A stretch of DNA of 64,000 nt from Bradyrhizobium lablabi (GTDB lineage Bacteria > Pseudomonadota > Alphaproteobacteria > Rhizobiales > Xanthobacteraceae): contig NZ_LT670844.1 of the NCBI RefSeq assembly GCF_900141755.1, forward strand, positions 5,800,501 to 5,864,500, in the 5' to 3' direction. The notes under the pieces were generated by a model, which saw only the letters and a list, made by a program, of their open reading frames with translations, was not told the DNA's origin and searched no databases. This document shows positions 1-7,750 of the stretch, in pieces (the first letter of the stretch is position 1; every line of letters starts with the position of its first letter). The translations under genes were made by a program, and so were the position numbers.

Positions 1-58
1 CCGACCTCTTAACTCCCGGCAATCCTGCGCGGAAGCGCCGGATGAAAAGGAGGCGACC

Positions 59-169
59 ATGACGGCGGCTGCAGCAATTCTGACCAAACGGGTCATGAAC
101 GGGGCTTCTTCCAGGCAATCAGGCGTTGAAATTTTCATCGGTAGTTTCATGATGCCAACGCTATCTTGA
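59..169 (+). CDS. possible small ORF, 36 aa, unknown
   Basis: This short frame begins with ATG behind a near-ideal Shine-Dalgarno sequence (AAAAGGAGG, 5 nt before the ATG) and ends at TGA. The peptide is Ala/Ser-rich at the start and has no domain I recognise. The ribosome site is the only real support. It could be a genuine micropeptide, the 5' end of a decayed gene, or chance. Nothing else in the first 430 bases looks coding. Confidence 0.25.
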   Translation: MTAAAAILTKRVMNGASSRQSGVEIFIGSFMMPTLS

Positions 170-433
170 ATTGTCGATGCTCTCGATCAGTATTTCGAAG
201 GCACCGAATTTCGATTTCGACCCGCCGGCTAGTGGATCGGATCGCAATAGATCTCACGGCCGCGTGAGCTGGTTTCGTCGGGACGCTGCAAAGAAACCAG
301 ATAAACAACGAAGAAACCATTTTTGCCGTCCCGCGAAGACTGCCGGACGCAAAAATCGGGCAGCATTGTGGGCTAAATCACAGACGTAAGAGGCGAGATA
401 TCGCAAAATCGGTGTCTAGGAAGGGGGGCGCCC

Positions 434-568
434 ATGCTCGCAGAAAAGTTCTTCCTGCTTCTTGAGACAATCAGGAGCCGCTCCCACCCGGACGGAAGCC
501 CGATCGTGGTAAGCACTTCGCGGCACGTCCCGATCAAATTGCCGAGCGGCAACGGGAAGCAGGCGTAA
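434..568 (+). CDS. small protein, 44 aa, unknown
   Basis: The frame starts at ATG 434 behind AGGAAGGGGGG and ends at TAA. The peptide begins MLAEKFFLLLETI and ends in a HVPIKLPSG-type stretch. From memory this resembles short conserved Bradyrhizobium proteins that start MLxEKFFLxLETL and end xHVPxKLP; I could not check this. It has no signal peptide and no convincing membrane segment, but the N-terminal 14 residues would form an amphipathic or hydrophobic helix. It stands alone about 215 bp upstream of glpR. Function is unknown. Confidence 0.45.
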   Translation: MLAEKFFLLLETIRSRSHPDGSPIVVSTSRHVPIKLPSGNGKQA

Positions 569-782
569 CAGGCTATTGTCTCATCGTTGGCCCGGTTGGA
601 GCATAATGACCTCTGACCAACGACTATCCCGCTGAAAACGCGTCAGCGACCTCCCAATAAATCCTTCCAATAAATAATGAACGGCTCGACCGCCGACGAG
701 GCGATCGCGCAAGGACCAGCCATCTCGGCCGGTCTGCCTCGTTGACCGGACGCCCGAACCGCCGCACCATAGGGGCGCCTTC

Positions 783-1631
783 ATGTCCCGAGGTGATGCC
801 GTGACCGGACTGACCAACCGCCAGAATGAAATCCTCAACATCGCACGTGCCTTCGGCCGGGTGATGGTGGAAGACCTCGCCCGGCGCTTTGAGGTTTCGG
901 CGCAGACCATCCGTAAGGATCTGAACGATCTCTGCGATCACCGCTCGCTGACCCGCATCCATGGCGGCGCCATCATTGCCTCCGGCGTCGAGAACCTCGC
1001 CTATGAGGCGCGCCGTTTTGTGGCTGCCGAGGAGAAGAAAGCCATTGGCGCCGCTGCGGCGGCGCTGATTCCCAACGGCTGCTCTTTATTCATTAACATC
1101 GGCACCACCACCGAAGAGGTCGCCAGCGCGCTGACCTCGCATGAAGATCTGCTCGTCATCACCAACAACCTCAATGTCGCGATGCTGCTCTATCGGCATC
1201 CGCGCATCGAGGTGATCGTCGCGGGCGGCGCGGTGCGCCGCGCCGACGGTGCCGTGATCGGTTCGACCGCAACCAGTCTGATCGGCCAGTTCAAGGTCGA
1301 TTACGCCATCATCGGCGCTTCCGCGATCGACGAGGACGGCGCGCTCTTGGATTTCGATTATCGCGAGGTGCAGGCGGCGCAGGCCATCATTGCCAACGCG
1401 CGCAGCGTGATGCTGGTCGCCGACTCGACAAAACTGCGGCGCAGCGCCCCGGTCCGCATCGCCCATATCAGCCAGATCCAGACCTTTGTCACGGACGCGG
1501 CGCTTCCGGCGGGACTTGCCAATATCTGCCACACCCGCGGCATCGAGGTGATCGAGGCGATGCCGAAGCCGGCTGTCGATATCGATGAGCCGGGTCCCGA
1601 GCTTCCTTCCACCGTCACAAGGTTGCGGTAG
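783..1631 (+). CDS. glpR: DeoR-family repressor of the glycerol-3-phosphate locus (GlpR)
   Basis: This 282-aa protein has a DeoR-type winged helix at residues 10-62 (LARRFEVSAQTIRKDLNDL recognition region) and a DeoR sugar-phosphate sensor domain from about 80 to 245 carrying the family signature IGTTTEEVA at 106-114. Family knowledge: such proteins repress carbohydrate or polyol genes and are released by a phosphorylated ligand, glycerol-3-phosphate for GlpR. It lies directly upstream of glpD and the GlpSTPQUV transporter, which fixes the likely regulon. About 25 residues after the sensor domain form a Pro-rich tail not usual in the family. The intergenic region to glpD (1632-1900) holds a palindromic repeat, so glpD may have its own promoter. 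Confidence 0.92.
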   Translation: MSRGDAVTGLTNRQNEILNIARAFGRVMVEDLARRFEVSAQTIRKDLNDLCDHRSLTRIHGGAIIASGVENLAYEARRFVAAEEKKAIGAAAAALIPNGCSLFINIGTTTEEVASALTSHEDLLVITNNLNVAMLLYRHPRIEVIVAGGAVRRADGAVIGSTATSLIGQFKVDYAIIGASAIDEDGALLDFDYREVQAAQAIIANARSVMLVADSTKLRRSAPVRIAHISQIQTFVTDAALPAGLANICHTRGIEVIEAMPKPAVDIDEPGPELPSTVTRLR

Positions 1632-1642
1632 TGTAAATCCAT

Positions 1643-1786
1643 GGCCTCGTGGTTCGAGACGCGCGGCCTCGCCGCGCTCCTCACCATGAGGGTCTAAGAC
1701 CGCCATGACGGTCTAAGACCTCCATGATGGTGTGAGACCTCATCCTGAGGAGCGCGCTCTTGCGCGCGTCTCGAAGGATGAAGGCC
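1643..1786. repeat. palindromic intergenic repeat (glpR-glpD spacer)
   Basis: Two long arms face each other: TTCGAGACGCGCG near the left end pairs with CGCGCGTCTCGAA near the right end, and CTCCTCACCATGAGG mirrors CCTCATCCTGAGGAG. The core between the arms is filled by three short tandem units (separate entry). Elements of the type CCTCATCCTGAGGAGC...TCTCGAAGGATGA are, from memory, common between Bradyrhizobium genes. No ORF is present. Confidence 0.8.
1686..1742. repeat. three 19-bp imperfect tandem units with GGTCTAAGACC palindromes
   Basis: Units at 1686-1704, 1705-1723 and 1724-1742 share the pattern ATGANGGTCTAAGACCNCC. Units 1 and 2 contain the perfect inverted repeat GGTCT-A-AGACC; unit 3 has GGTGTGAGACC. 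They sit in the core of the palindromic element, about 160 bp upstream of glpD. They could be expansion of the repeat core or an operator array. Confidence 0.75.
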
Positions 1787-1900
1787 ACTGACGGGTCCCG
1801 GTTCCCCCTTTTCACTTGCTTTCGGATTTGGTTGTGATTTAGTCCAAACCGAAAGCGAAATCGCCAATATGAACTGGCGAACGCCCGGGGGAAGCGTCTT

Positions 1901-3445
1901 TTGGATCGGATTTTCGACCTCGCAATCATCGGAGGCGGCGTCAATGGCTGCGGCATCGCCCGCGATGCGGCCGGCCGGGGGAATTCTGTTTTCCTCTGCG
2001 AAATGAACGATTTGGCGAGCGGGACGTCGTCCTGGTCGACCAAGCTCGTGCATGGTGGCTTGCGCTATCTCGAATATTACGAGTTCCGCCTGGTGCGCGA
2101 GGCGCTGATCGAGCGCGAAATCCTCTGGCAGATCGCGCCTCACATCATCCGTCCTCTAAGATTCGTGCTGCCGCACCATGACGGGCTGCGCCCGGCCTGG
2201 CTGCTGCGGCTTGGGCTGTTTCTGTACGACCATATCGGCGGCCGCAACCTGCTGCCGCCGACGCGCTCGGTCGATCTGACGGAGGACGAGGTCGGGAAGC
2301 CGCTGATTCCCAACCGCTACACCAGGGGATTCGAATATTCCGACTGCTTTGTTGATGACGCCCGCCTTGTGGTGCTGACCGCACGCGATGCGGCGGATCG
2401 CGGCGCGCAAATCCACACCCGTTCTCGCGCGGTCGAGATCCGTCAGGAGAGCAGGATTTGGAAAGTCACGGTCGAGAACACGACAAGCGGCGAACGCCGC
2501 ACCATCAACGCCCGCGCGCTGGTCAATGCCGGCGGCCCCTGGGTCGAAGATGTGTTGTCGTCGGGCGCCGGCGTCAACGCGCGCGCAAAAGTGCGGCTGG
2601 TGCAGGGCTCGCACATCGTAGTACCAAAATTATATGCGCATGACCGCGCCTACATGTTCCAGAACAGCGACGGCCGCATCGTCTTCGTCATTCCCTATCA
2701 AGACGATTTCACCCTGATCGGCACCACCGACCGCGATTTCGACGGCGATCCGGCCAAGGTAAAGGCCTCGAGCGAAGAGATAAAATACCTCTGCGACTCC
2801 GTCAGTGAGTATCTGGCGAAACCGGTCAAGCCGGCGGATGTGGTCTGGACCTATGCCGGCGTTCGCCCGCTCTATGACGACGGCGCCAGCGAAGCCAAGG
2901 CCGCCACCCGCGACTACGTGTTCGAGCTCGATACGCCCGGCGGCGCGCCGCTGCTCTCGATTTACGGCGGCAAGATCACGACCTATCGCCGCCTCGCCGA
3001 GGAGGCGCTGGAGCGGCTGTCGCCCTATCTGCGCAGCGCGATCGCCCGCAAGGGATGGACCGCGAAATCGCCGCTGCCCGGCGGCGACATGGATGTCTCG
3101 GCGGTCGCGGCATTGACCGCCGAACTCGTGCGCAACTATCCGTTCCTGAGCACCGCGCATGCCAACAGGCTCGCGCATGCCTATGGCACCCGCGCCACAA
3201 AATTGCTCGGCAATGCAAAATCGATGGCCGATCTCGGCCAATCCTTCGGCGCCACCTTGACGGAGAGCGAGGTCAAGTACCTGATGTCATCGGAATGGGC
3301 GTTGACCGCCGAAGACATCGTATGGCGACGATCCAAGCTTGGATTGCGAATGTCGGCCAGTGAGATTGCCGCAATCGACGACTGGATCACCGCCCATCGG
3401 ATCCCCCTGGAAAGTCCCTTGCGTGAAGCCGGAGCGCGGATATGA
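1901..3445 (+). CDS. glpD: glycerol-3-phosphate dehydrogenase, FAD-dependent
   Basis: The 514-aa protein oxidises sn-glycerol-3-phosphate to dihydroxyacetone phosphate and passes electrons to quinone at the inner membrane. The FAD dinucleotide motif GGGVNGCG is at residues 11-18, the substrate-side motif KLVHGGLRYLE at about 48-58, and the conserved C-terminal GGKITTYRRLAE at about 355-366. Length is normal for GlpD. The start is TTG at 1901: a GGGGGAAG ribosome site lies 7-8 nt upstream and the nearby ATG at 1869 is out of frame. The stop overlaps the glpS start by 4 nt (ATGA), so uptake and oxidation genes are translationally coupled. Confidence 0.95.
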   Translation: MDRIFDLAIIGGGVNGCGIARDAAGRGNSVFLCEMNDLASGTSSWSTKLVHGGLRYLEYYEFRLVREALIEREILWQIAPHIIRPLRFVLPHHDGLRPAWLLRLGLFLYDHIGGRNLLPPTRSVDLTEDEVGKPLIPNRYTRGFEYSDCFVDDARLVVLTARDAADRGAQIHTRSRAVEIRQESRIWKVTVENTTSGERRTINARALVNAGGPWVEDVLSSGAGVNARAKVRLVQGSHIVVPKLYAHDRAYMFQNSDGRIVFVIPYQDDFTLIGTTDRDFDGDPAKVKASSEEIKYLCDSVSEYLAKPVKPADVVWTYAGVRPLYDDGASEAKAATRDYVFELDTPGGAPLLSIYGGKITTYRRLAEEALERLSPYLRSAIARKGWTAKSPLPGGDMDVSAVAALTAELVRNYPFLSTAHANRLAHAYGTRATKLLGNAKSMADLGQSFGATLTESEVKYLMSSEWALTAEDIVWRRSKLGLRMSASEIAAIDDWITAHRIPLESPLREAGARI

Positions 3446-4521
3446 GCGTTACACTGCAACGCGTCACCCGATCGGTCGACGGCATTCCGACCATTCGCGA
3501 TGTCTCGCTGACGCTCGAGCGCGGCACCCTGAGCGTGCTGCTCGGACCGACCCTGTCGGGCAAGACCTCGATCATGCGGCTGCTCGCCGGACTCGACAAG
3601 CCGACCACCGGCAGGGTGCTGGTGGACGACAAGGATGTCACCGGACTTGACGTGCGGCAGCGTTCGGTGGCGATGGTCTATCAGCAATTCATCAATTATC
3701 CCTCGCTGAGCGTCTATGAGAACATTGCTTCGCCATTGCGGGTGCAGGGCAAGCCGCGGCTCGAAATCGAAAAGCGCGTGCAGGAGGCGGCAAAACTCTT
3801 GAAGCTCGAGCCGTATCTGAACCGCACGCCGCTGCAATTGTCCGGCGGCCAGCAGCAGCGCACCGCGATTGCGCGCGCGCTGGTGAAGGGCGCCGATCTG
3901 GTGCTGCTGGACGAGCCGCTCGCCAATCTCGACTACAAGCTGCGCGAGGAATTGCGCACCGAACTGCCGCGTATCTTCGAGGCGTCGGGCGCGATCTTTG
4001 TTTACGCCACGACCGAGCCTTCCGAAGCGCTGCTGCTCGGCGGGCGCACGGTGTGCATGTGGGAAGGCCAGGTCTTGCAGGCCGGCGAGACGCCAAAGGT
4101 CTATCGCCATCCCGACACCATGCGGGTCGCGCAGGTATTTTCCGATCCGCCGCTCAACATCGTCGGGATCGAGAAGAAAAACGGCTCGGTGCAGTATGCC
4201 GGCGGGGTGCGGGCAGAGGCTACCGGACTCTATGCCGGCCTCGGCGACGGCCCCTACCGCGTTGGCTTCCGCGCCCACCAGTTGGAGCTCGCCAATGGCG
4301 CGGCCGGCCGCCATGCCTTTCAAGCCACCGTCACGGTGACCGAGATCACCGGCTCGGAAAGTTTTGTGCATCTCAACCGCGATGCCTCCAACTGGGTCGC
4401 CGTGCTGCATGGCGTGCACGAATATCCGCCCGGGCATGTGCTGGATGCGGCGCTCGACCCGAACAATCTCTTTGTGTTCGACCTGGCCGGCCGTCTGGTC
4501 GCCGCTCCGGCTGCGATGTGA
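3442..4521 (+). CDS. glpS: glycerol ABC importer ATPase GlpS
   Basis: This 359-aa CUT1-type (MalK-like) ATPase energises the GlpPQ permease. Walker A GPTLSGKT is at residues 35-42, the Q-loop at 81-82, an intact signature LSGGQ at 133-137 and Walker B LVLLDE at 153-158, followed by a C-terminal OB-like regulatory region. The switch position that is His in nearly all ABC ATPases (YVTHD) is Thr here (YATTE, residue 191). By comparison with the rhizobial glpRDSTPQUV locus this is GlpS. It overlaps glpD by 4 nt and is 12 bp from glpT, which supplies the partner ATPase. Confidence 0.92.
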   Translation: MSVTLQRVTRSVDGIPTIRDVSLTLERGTLSVLLGPTLSGKTSIMRLLAGLDKPTTGRVLVDDKDVTGLDVRQRSVAMVYQQFINYPSLSVYENIASPLRVQGKPRLEIEKRVQEAAKLLKLEPYLNRTPLQLSGGQQQRTAIARALVKGADLVLLDEPLANLDYKLREELRTELPRIFEASGAIFVYATTEPSEALLLGGRTVCMWEGQVLQAGETPKVYRHPDTMRVAQVFSDPPLNIVGIEKKNGSVQYAGGVRAEATGLYAGLGDGPYRVGFRAHQLELANGAAGRHAFQATVTVTEITGSESFVHLNRDASNWVAVLHGVHEYPPGHVLDAALDPNNLFVFDLAGRLVAAPAAM

Positions 4522-4533
4522 GGGAAATGCCGC

Positions 4534-5619
4534 ATGGCCCGCATTGACCTCGTCGATCTCGCGCACTCCTACGGCGGCAATGACGCGCCGCCTGAATCCT
4601 TTGCGTTGAAGCCGATCTCGATGACCTGGCGGCAGGGCGGCGCCTATGCGTTGCTCGGGCCGTCCGGCTGCGGCAAGACCACTTTGCTCAACCTGATCTC
4701 CGGGATTGTCACGCCGTCGCGCGGCAAAATCCTGTTCGACGGCACAGACATCACGCCGCTGTCGACCCAGAAGCGCAACATCGCGCAGGTGTTCCAGTTT
4801 CCGGTGATCTACGACACCATGACGGTCGGGCAGAATCTGGCGTTCCCGCTGCGAAATCGCGGTGTGCCGAAGGGCGAGGTCGACGCGCGGGTCGCTGAGA
4901 TCGCACGGCTCCTGGATCTGACGCCTTTTCTCAATCGCAAGGCGCAGCGGCTGACGGCGGACGCCAAGCAGAAGATCTCGCTCGGCCGCGGATTGGTGCG
5001 GTCCGACGTCGCCGCCGTATTGTTCGACGAGCCGCTGACGGTGATCGATCCCGAATTGAAATGGCAGTTGCGCTCAAAGCTCAAGGCGCTGCATCGCGAC
5101 CTCGATTTGACCATGATCTATGTCACCCACGACCAGACCGAGGCGCTGACCTTCGCTGACACTGTGGTCGTAATGCATGACGGCCGCGTGGTGCAAAGCG
5201 GCACGCCGGCGGAATTGTTCGACAAGCCGGCGCACACTTTTGTGGGCTATTTCATCGGCTCGCCCGGCATGAACATCGTGCCGGCCGAGGTGAGGGGACG
5301 CGAGGCCCGGATCGACGGCCACACCATCGCGCTCAACCGCAGCTATGACAAGCTTCCGGCAACCGCGAAGATCGAGGTCGGCGTACGTCCGGAATTCGTC
5401 GACCTCGCCGCGCCCGCGCCTGGCTTGCTGTCGGCCAATATCGACCGGATCGACGATCTCGGCCGCGTCCGCTTCGCCCGCGTCCGGATCGGCGACGCCA
5501 AATTCGCCGCGCGCGTGCCGCCGGGATTGTCGATTCCGGAAAAAACCGCCGGGCTGGTGTTCGATCCCTCGCATGTTCACGTCTATGCCGACAGCCTGTT
5601 GGTCGAGGGATCAGCGTAA
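4534..5619 (+). CDS. glpT: glycerol ABC importer ATPase GlpT
   Basis: The 361-aa second ATPase has Walker A GPSGCGKT (42-49), Q-loop Q88, Walker B AAVLFDE (160-166) and an intact switch His199 in YVTHDQTEA. The ABC signature is degenerate: the position of LSGGQ reads LTADA (140-144) before KQKISLGRGL. It should therefore pair with GlpS, which has LSGGQ but lacks the switch His. The C-terminal third is the usual MalK-like regulatory domain. The stop shares its last A with the glpP ATG. The name glpT follows the rhizobial glpSTPQUV nomenclature and is not the E. coli GlpT antiporter. Confidence 0.92.
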   Translation: MARIDLVDLAHSYGGNDAPPESFALKPISMTWRQGGAYALLGPSGCGKTTLLNLISGIVTPSRGKILFDGTDITPLSTQKRNIAQVFQFPVIYDTMTVGQNLAFPLRNRGVPKGEVDARVAEIARLLDLTPFLNRKAQRLTADAKQKISLGRGLVRSDVAAVLFDEPLTVIDPELKWQLRSKLKALHRDLDLTMIYVTHDQTEALTFADTVVVMHDGRVVQSGTPAELFDKPAHTFVGYFIGSPGMNIVPAEVRGREARIDGHTIALNRSYDKLPATAKIEVGVRPEFVDLAAPAPGLLSANIDRIDDLGRVRFARVRIGDAKFAARVPPGLSIPEKTAGLVFDPSHVHVYADSLLVEGSA

Positions 5620-6527
5620 TGGACAAGACCATCAACCAGAAGGCCTGGTTCCTGGTGCTGCCGGTGTTTTTGGTGGTGGCGTTCTCGGCCATCCTGCCGT
5701 TGATGACGGTCGTGAACTATTCGATGCAGGACACGTTCGGGAATAACCAGTTCTTCTGGAACGGCGTCGGCTGGTTCAAGGAATTGCTCGATCCGTCGAC
5801 CGATCTCGGCAGTCGATTTTTCGCCTCGCTGTGGCGCAATCTGTTCTTCTCCGCCGTGATCCTCGCCATCGAAGTCCCGCTCGGCATCGTGGTCGCGCTG
5901 TCGATGCCGCGTGACGGCTGGACCGTCGCCGCCTGCCTGGTGATCCTGGCGCTGCCGCTTTTGATTCCATGGAACGTAGTCGGCACCATCTGGCAGATCT
6001 TTGGCCGGCCCGACATCGGCCTCTTGGGTTATGTGCTCAATAGCCTCGGATTCAATTACAACTACGTCTCCAACGAGTTCGATGCCTGGGCAACCGTCAT
6101 CGTGATGGATGTCTGGCACTGGACCTCGCTGGTTGCGCTATTGTGCTACGCCGGACTGAAGTCGATCCCCGACGCCTATTATCAGGCAGCCCAGATCGAC
6201 GGCGCCTCGCGCTGGGCGGTGTTCACCGCGATCCAGCTTCCGAAGATGAATCGCGTGCTCTTGATCGCGGTGCTGCTGCGCTTCATGGACAGTTTTATGA
6301 TTTACACCGAGCCGTTCGTGGTGACCGGCGGCGGACCGGGCAATTCGACCACGTTCATTTCCATTGAGCTGGTCAAAATCGCGCTTGGGCAATTCGATCT
6401 CGGCAAGGCGGCCGCTTTGTCGCTGGTCTACAATTTGATCATCATCATCGTGTGTTGGGTGTTCTATACCGTCATGACCAATGCCGGCACTGAACGGCGC
6501 GTCGTCGACAAGAAGGGAGCCGAGTGA
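5619..6527 (+). CDS. glpP: glycerol ABC importer permease GlpP
   Basis: This 302-aa inner-membrane permease of the MalF/UgpA class has six or so hydrophobic segments, beginning with a helix at about residues 10-32. The cytoplasmic EAA loop that contacts the ATPase is visible near residues 185-206 (YYQAAQIDGASRWAVF). The start codon overlaps the glpT stop by one base and the 3' end overlaps glpQ by one base, so the two permeases are coupled. Confidence 0.92.
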   Translation: MDKTINQKAWFLVLPVFLVVAFSAILPLMTVVNYSMQDTFGNNQFFWNGVGWFKELLDPSTDLGSRFFASLWRNLFFSAVILAIEVPLGIVVALSMPRDGWTVAACLVILALPLLIPWNVVGTIWQIFGRPDIGLLGYVLNSLGFNYNYVSNEFDAWATVIVMDVWHWTSLVALLCYAGLKSIPDAYYQAAQIDGASRWAVFTAIQLPKMNRVLLIAVLLRFMDSFMIYTEPFVVTGGGPGNSTTFISIELVKIALGQFDLGKAAALSLVYNLIIIIVCWVFYTVMTNAGTERRVVDKKGAE

Positions 6528-7333
6528 TGCATTCGATTCCTGGCCGCCGCCTCATCCTCTCGCTGTTCCTGATCTTCCTGCTGCTGCCGATCTACTGGCT
6601 GGTCAATATGAGTTTCAAGACCAACAATGAGATCGTCTCGACCATGACGCTGTGGCCGCATCAGCCGACCATCGCCAATTACATGCGCATCTTCACCGAC
6701 GAGAGCTGGTATTCCGGCTATATCAACTCGCTGAAATATGTCATCATCAACACGGTCATCTCGATCTCGGTGGCGCTGCCGGCGGCTTACGCGTTCTCGC
6801 GCTATCGCTTCCTCGGCGACAAGCATCTGTTCTTCTGGCTGTTGTCGAACCGGATGGCGCCGGCCGCGGTCTATGCGCTGCCGTTCTTCAATCTCTATTC
6901 GGCGATCAACCTGTTCGATACGCCGTGGGCGGTGGCACTCGCGCACTGCATCTTCAACGTGCCCTTGGCGGTGTGGATCCTCGAAGGGTTCGTCTCCGGC
7001 GTGCCGCGCGAGATCGACGAAACCGCGTTCCTCGACGGCTATTCGTTTCCACGATTTTTCATCAAGATCCTGGTGCCGCTGATCGCAAGCGGCATCGGGG
7101 TGGCCGCGTTCTTCTGCTTCATGTTCTCCTGGGTCGAATTGCTGTTGGCGCGGACGCTGACGTCGGTCGACGCCAAGCCGATTTCGGCCGTGATGACCCG
7201 CACGGTTTCCGCTGCCGGCATGGACTGGGGACTTTTGGCCGCGGCCGGCGTGCTCACCATCATCCCCGGCGCGCTCGTGATCTGGTTCGTCCGCAATTAC
7301 ATCGCGCGCGGTTTCGCGCTCGGCAGGGTGTGA
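6527..7333 (+). CDS. glpQ: glycerol ABC importer permease GlpQ
   Basis: This 268-aa MalG/UgpE-class permease has about six membrane helices, with an N-terminal one at about residues 8-28. The EAA loop appears as EIDETAFLDGYSFPRFF. I chose ATG 6527 rather than the in-frame GTG 6524: a GGGAG site sits about 7 nt upstream and the ATG shares the A of the glpP TGA. The name is that of the rhizobial transporter; it is not the glycerophosphodiester phosphodiesterase called GlpQ in E. coli. Confidence 0.9.
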   Translation: MHSIPGRRLILSLFLIFLLLPIYWLVNMSFKTNNEIVSTMTLWPHQPTIANYMRIFTDESWYSGYINSLKYVIINTVISISVALPAAYAFSRYRFLGDKHLFFWLLSNRMAPAAVYALPFFNLYSAINLFDTPWAVALAHCIFNVPLAVWILEGFVSGVPREIDETAFLDGYSFPRFFIKILVPLIASGIGVAAFFCFMFSWVELLLARTLTSVDAKPISAVMTRTVSAAGMDWGLLAAAGVLTIIPGALVIWFVRNYIARGFALGRV

Positions 7334-7344
7334 GGGCAGCACTG

Positions 7345-7674
7345 ATGGAAAACATCGCATGGATGGCGTGGACGCTGCCGACGCTGATCTTTTTCGTGCT
7401 GCTTGCATGCACCTTGGCGGTGATGACCTGCCTTGCGGTCGCCTATCCGGAAGCCGAGCGCGTCGGCGTCCTGCGTATTCCCACCACGCGCGGCGACCGC
7501 CTGTTCGTCGCGCTGATCATGACCGCCGTGATCCATCTGGCGTGGATCGGGCTTATCGGTACCGACACGATCGCGACGCTTCCGATCGGGGAGGACGGCA
7601 TTGAAGTGTCGAGCCTGTGGCTCGCCACCGTGATTTCGCTGGTTTCGGCCGTTGCGATTTTCCGCACCGTCTGA
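7345..7674 (+). CDS. glpU: small membrane protein of the glycerol operon (GlpU)
   Basis: The 109-aa protein has three hydrophobic segments, roughly residues 10-32, 52-70 and 91-107, and no soluble domain. It lies 11 bp after glpQ and before the binding protein gene, the position occupied by glpU in the rhizobial glpRDSTPQUV locus. Its biochemical role is unknown; an accessory subunit of the importer is an inference from position only. The ATG at 7345 is the only plausible start; the frame remains open upstream, inside glpQ. Confidence 0.82.
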   Translation: MENIAWMAWTLPTLIFFVLLACTLAVMTCLAVAYPEAERVGVLRIPTTRGDRLFVALIMTAVIHLAWIGLIGTDTIATLPIGEDGIEVSSLWLATVISLVSAVAIFRTV

Positions 7675-7750
7675 GGAAAGCGAAAAAGAGCAGATCCGGG
7701 GGTCAACCCGGGCCTGAAGTAATGTTTGTCGCTGCAACGGAGGAATTAAC

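Noticed and set aside
171..389. Possible 72-aa frame starting at TTG
   Set aside because: No ribosome site, composition is dominated by Arg/Lys/Ser as in translated non-coding sequence, and no similarity to a known protein is apparent.
3181..4566. Long antisense frame opposite glpD and glpS
   Set aside because: High GC at third positions keeps the opposite frame open; the translated sequence is Arg/His/Gly-rich and has no domain, while the plus strand encodes clear families.
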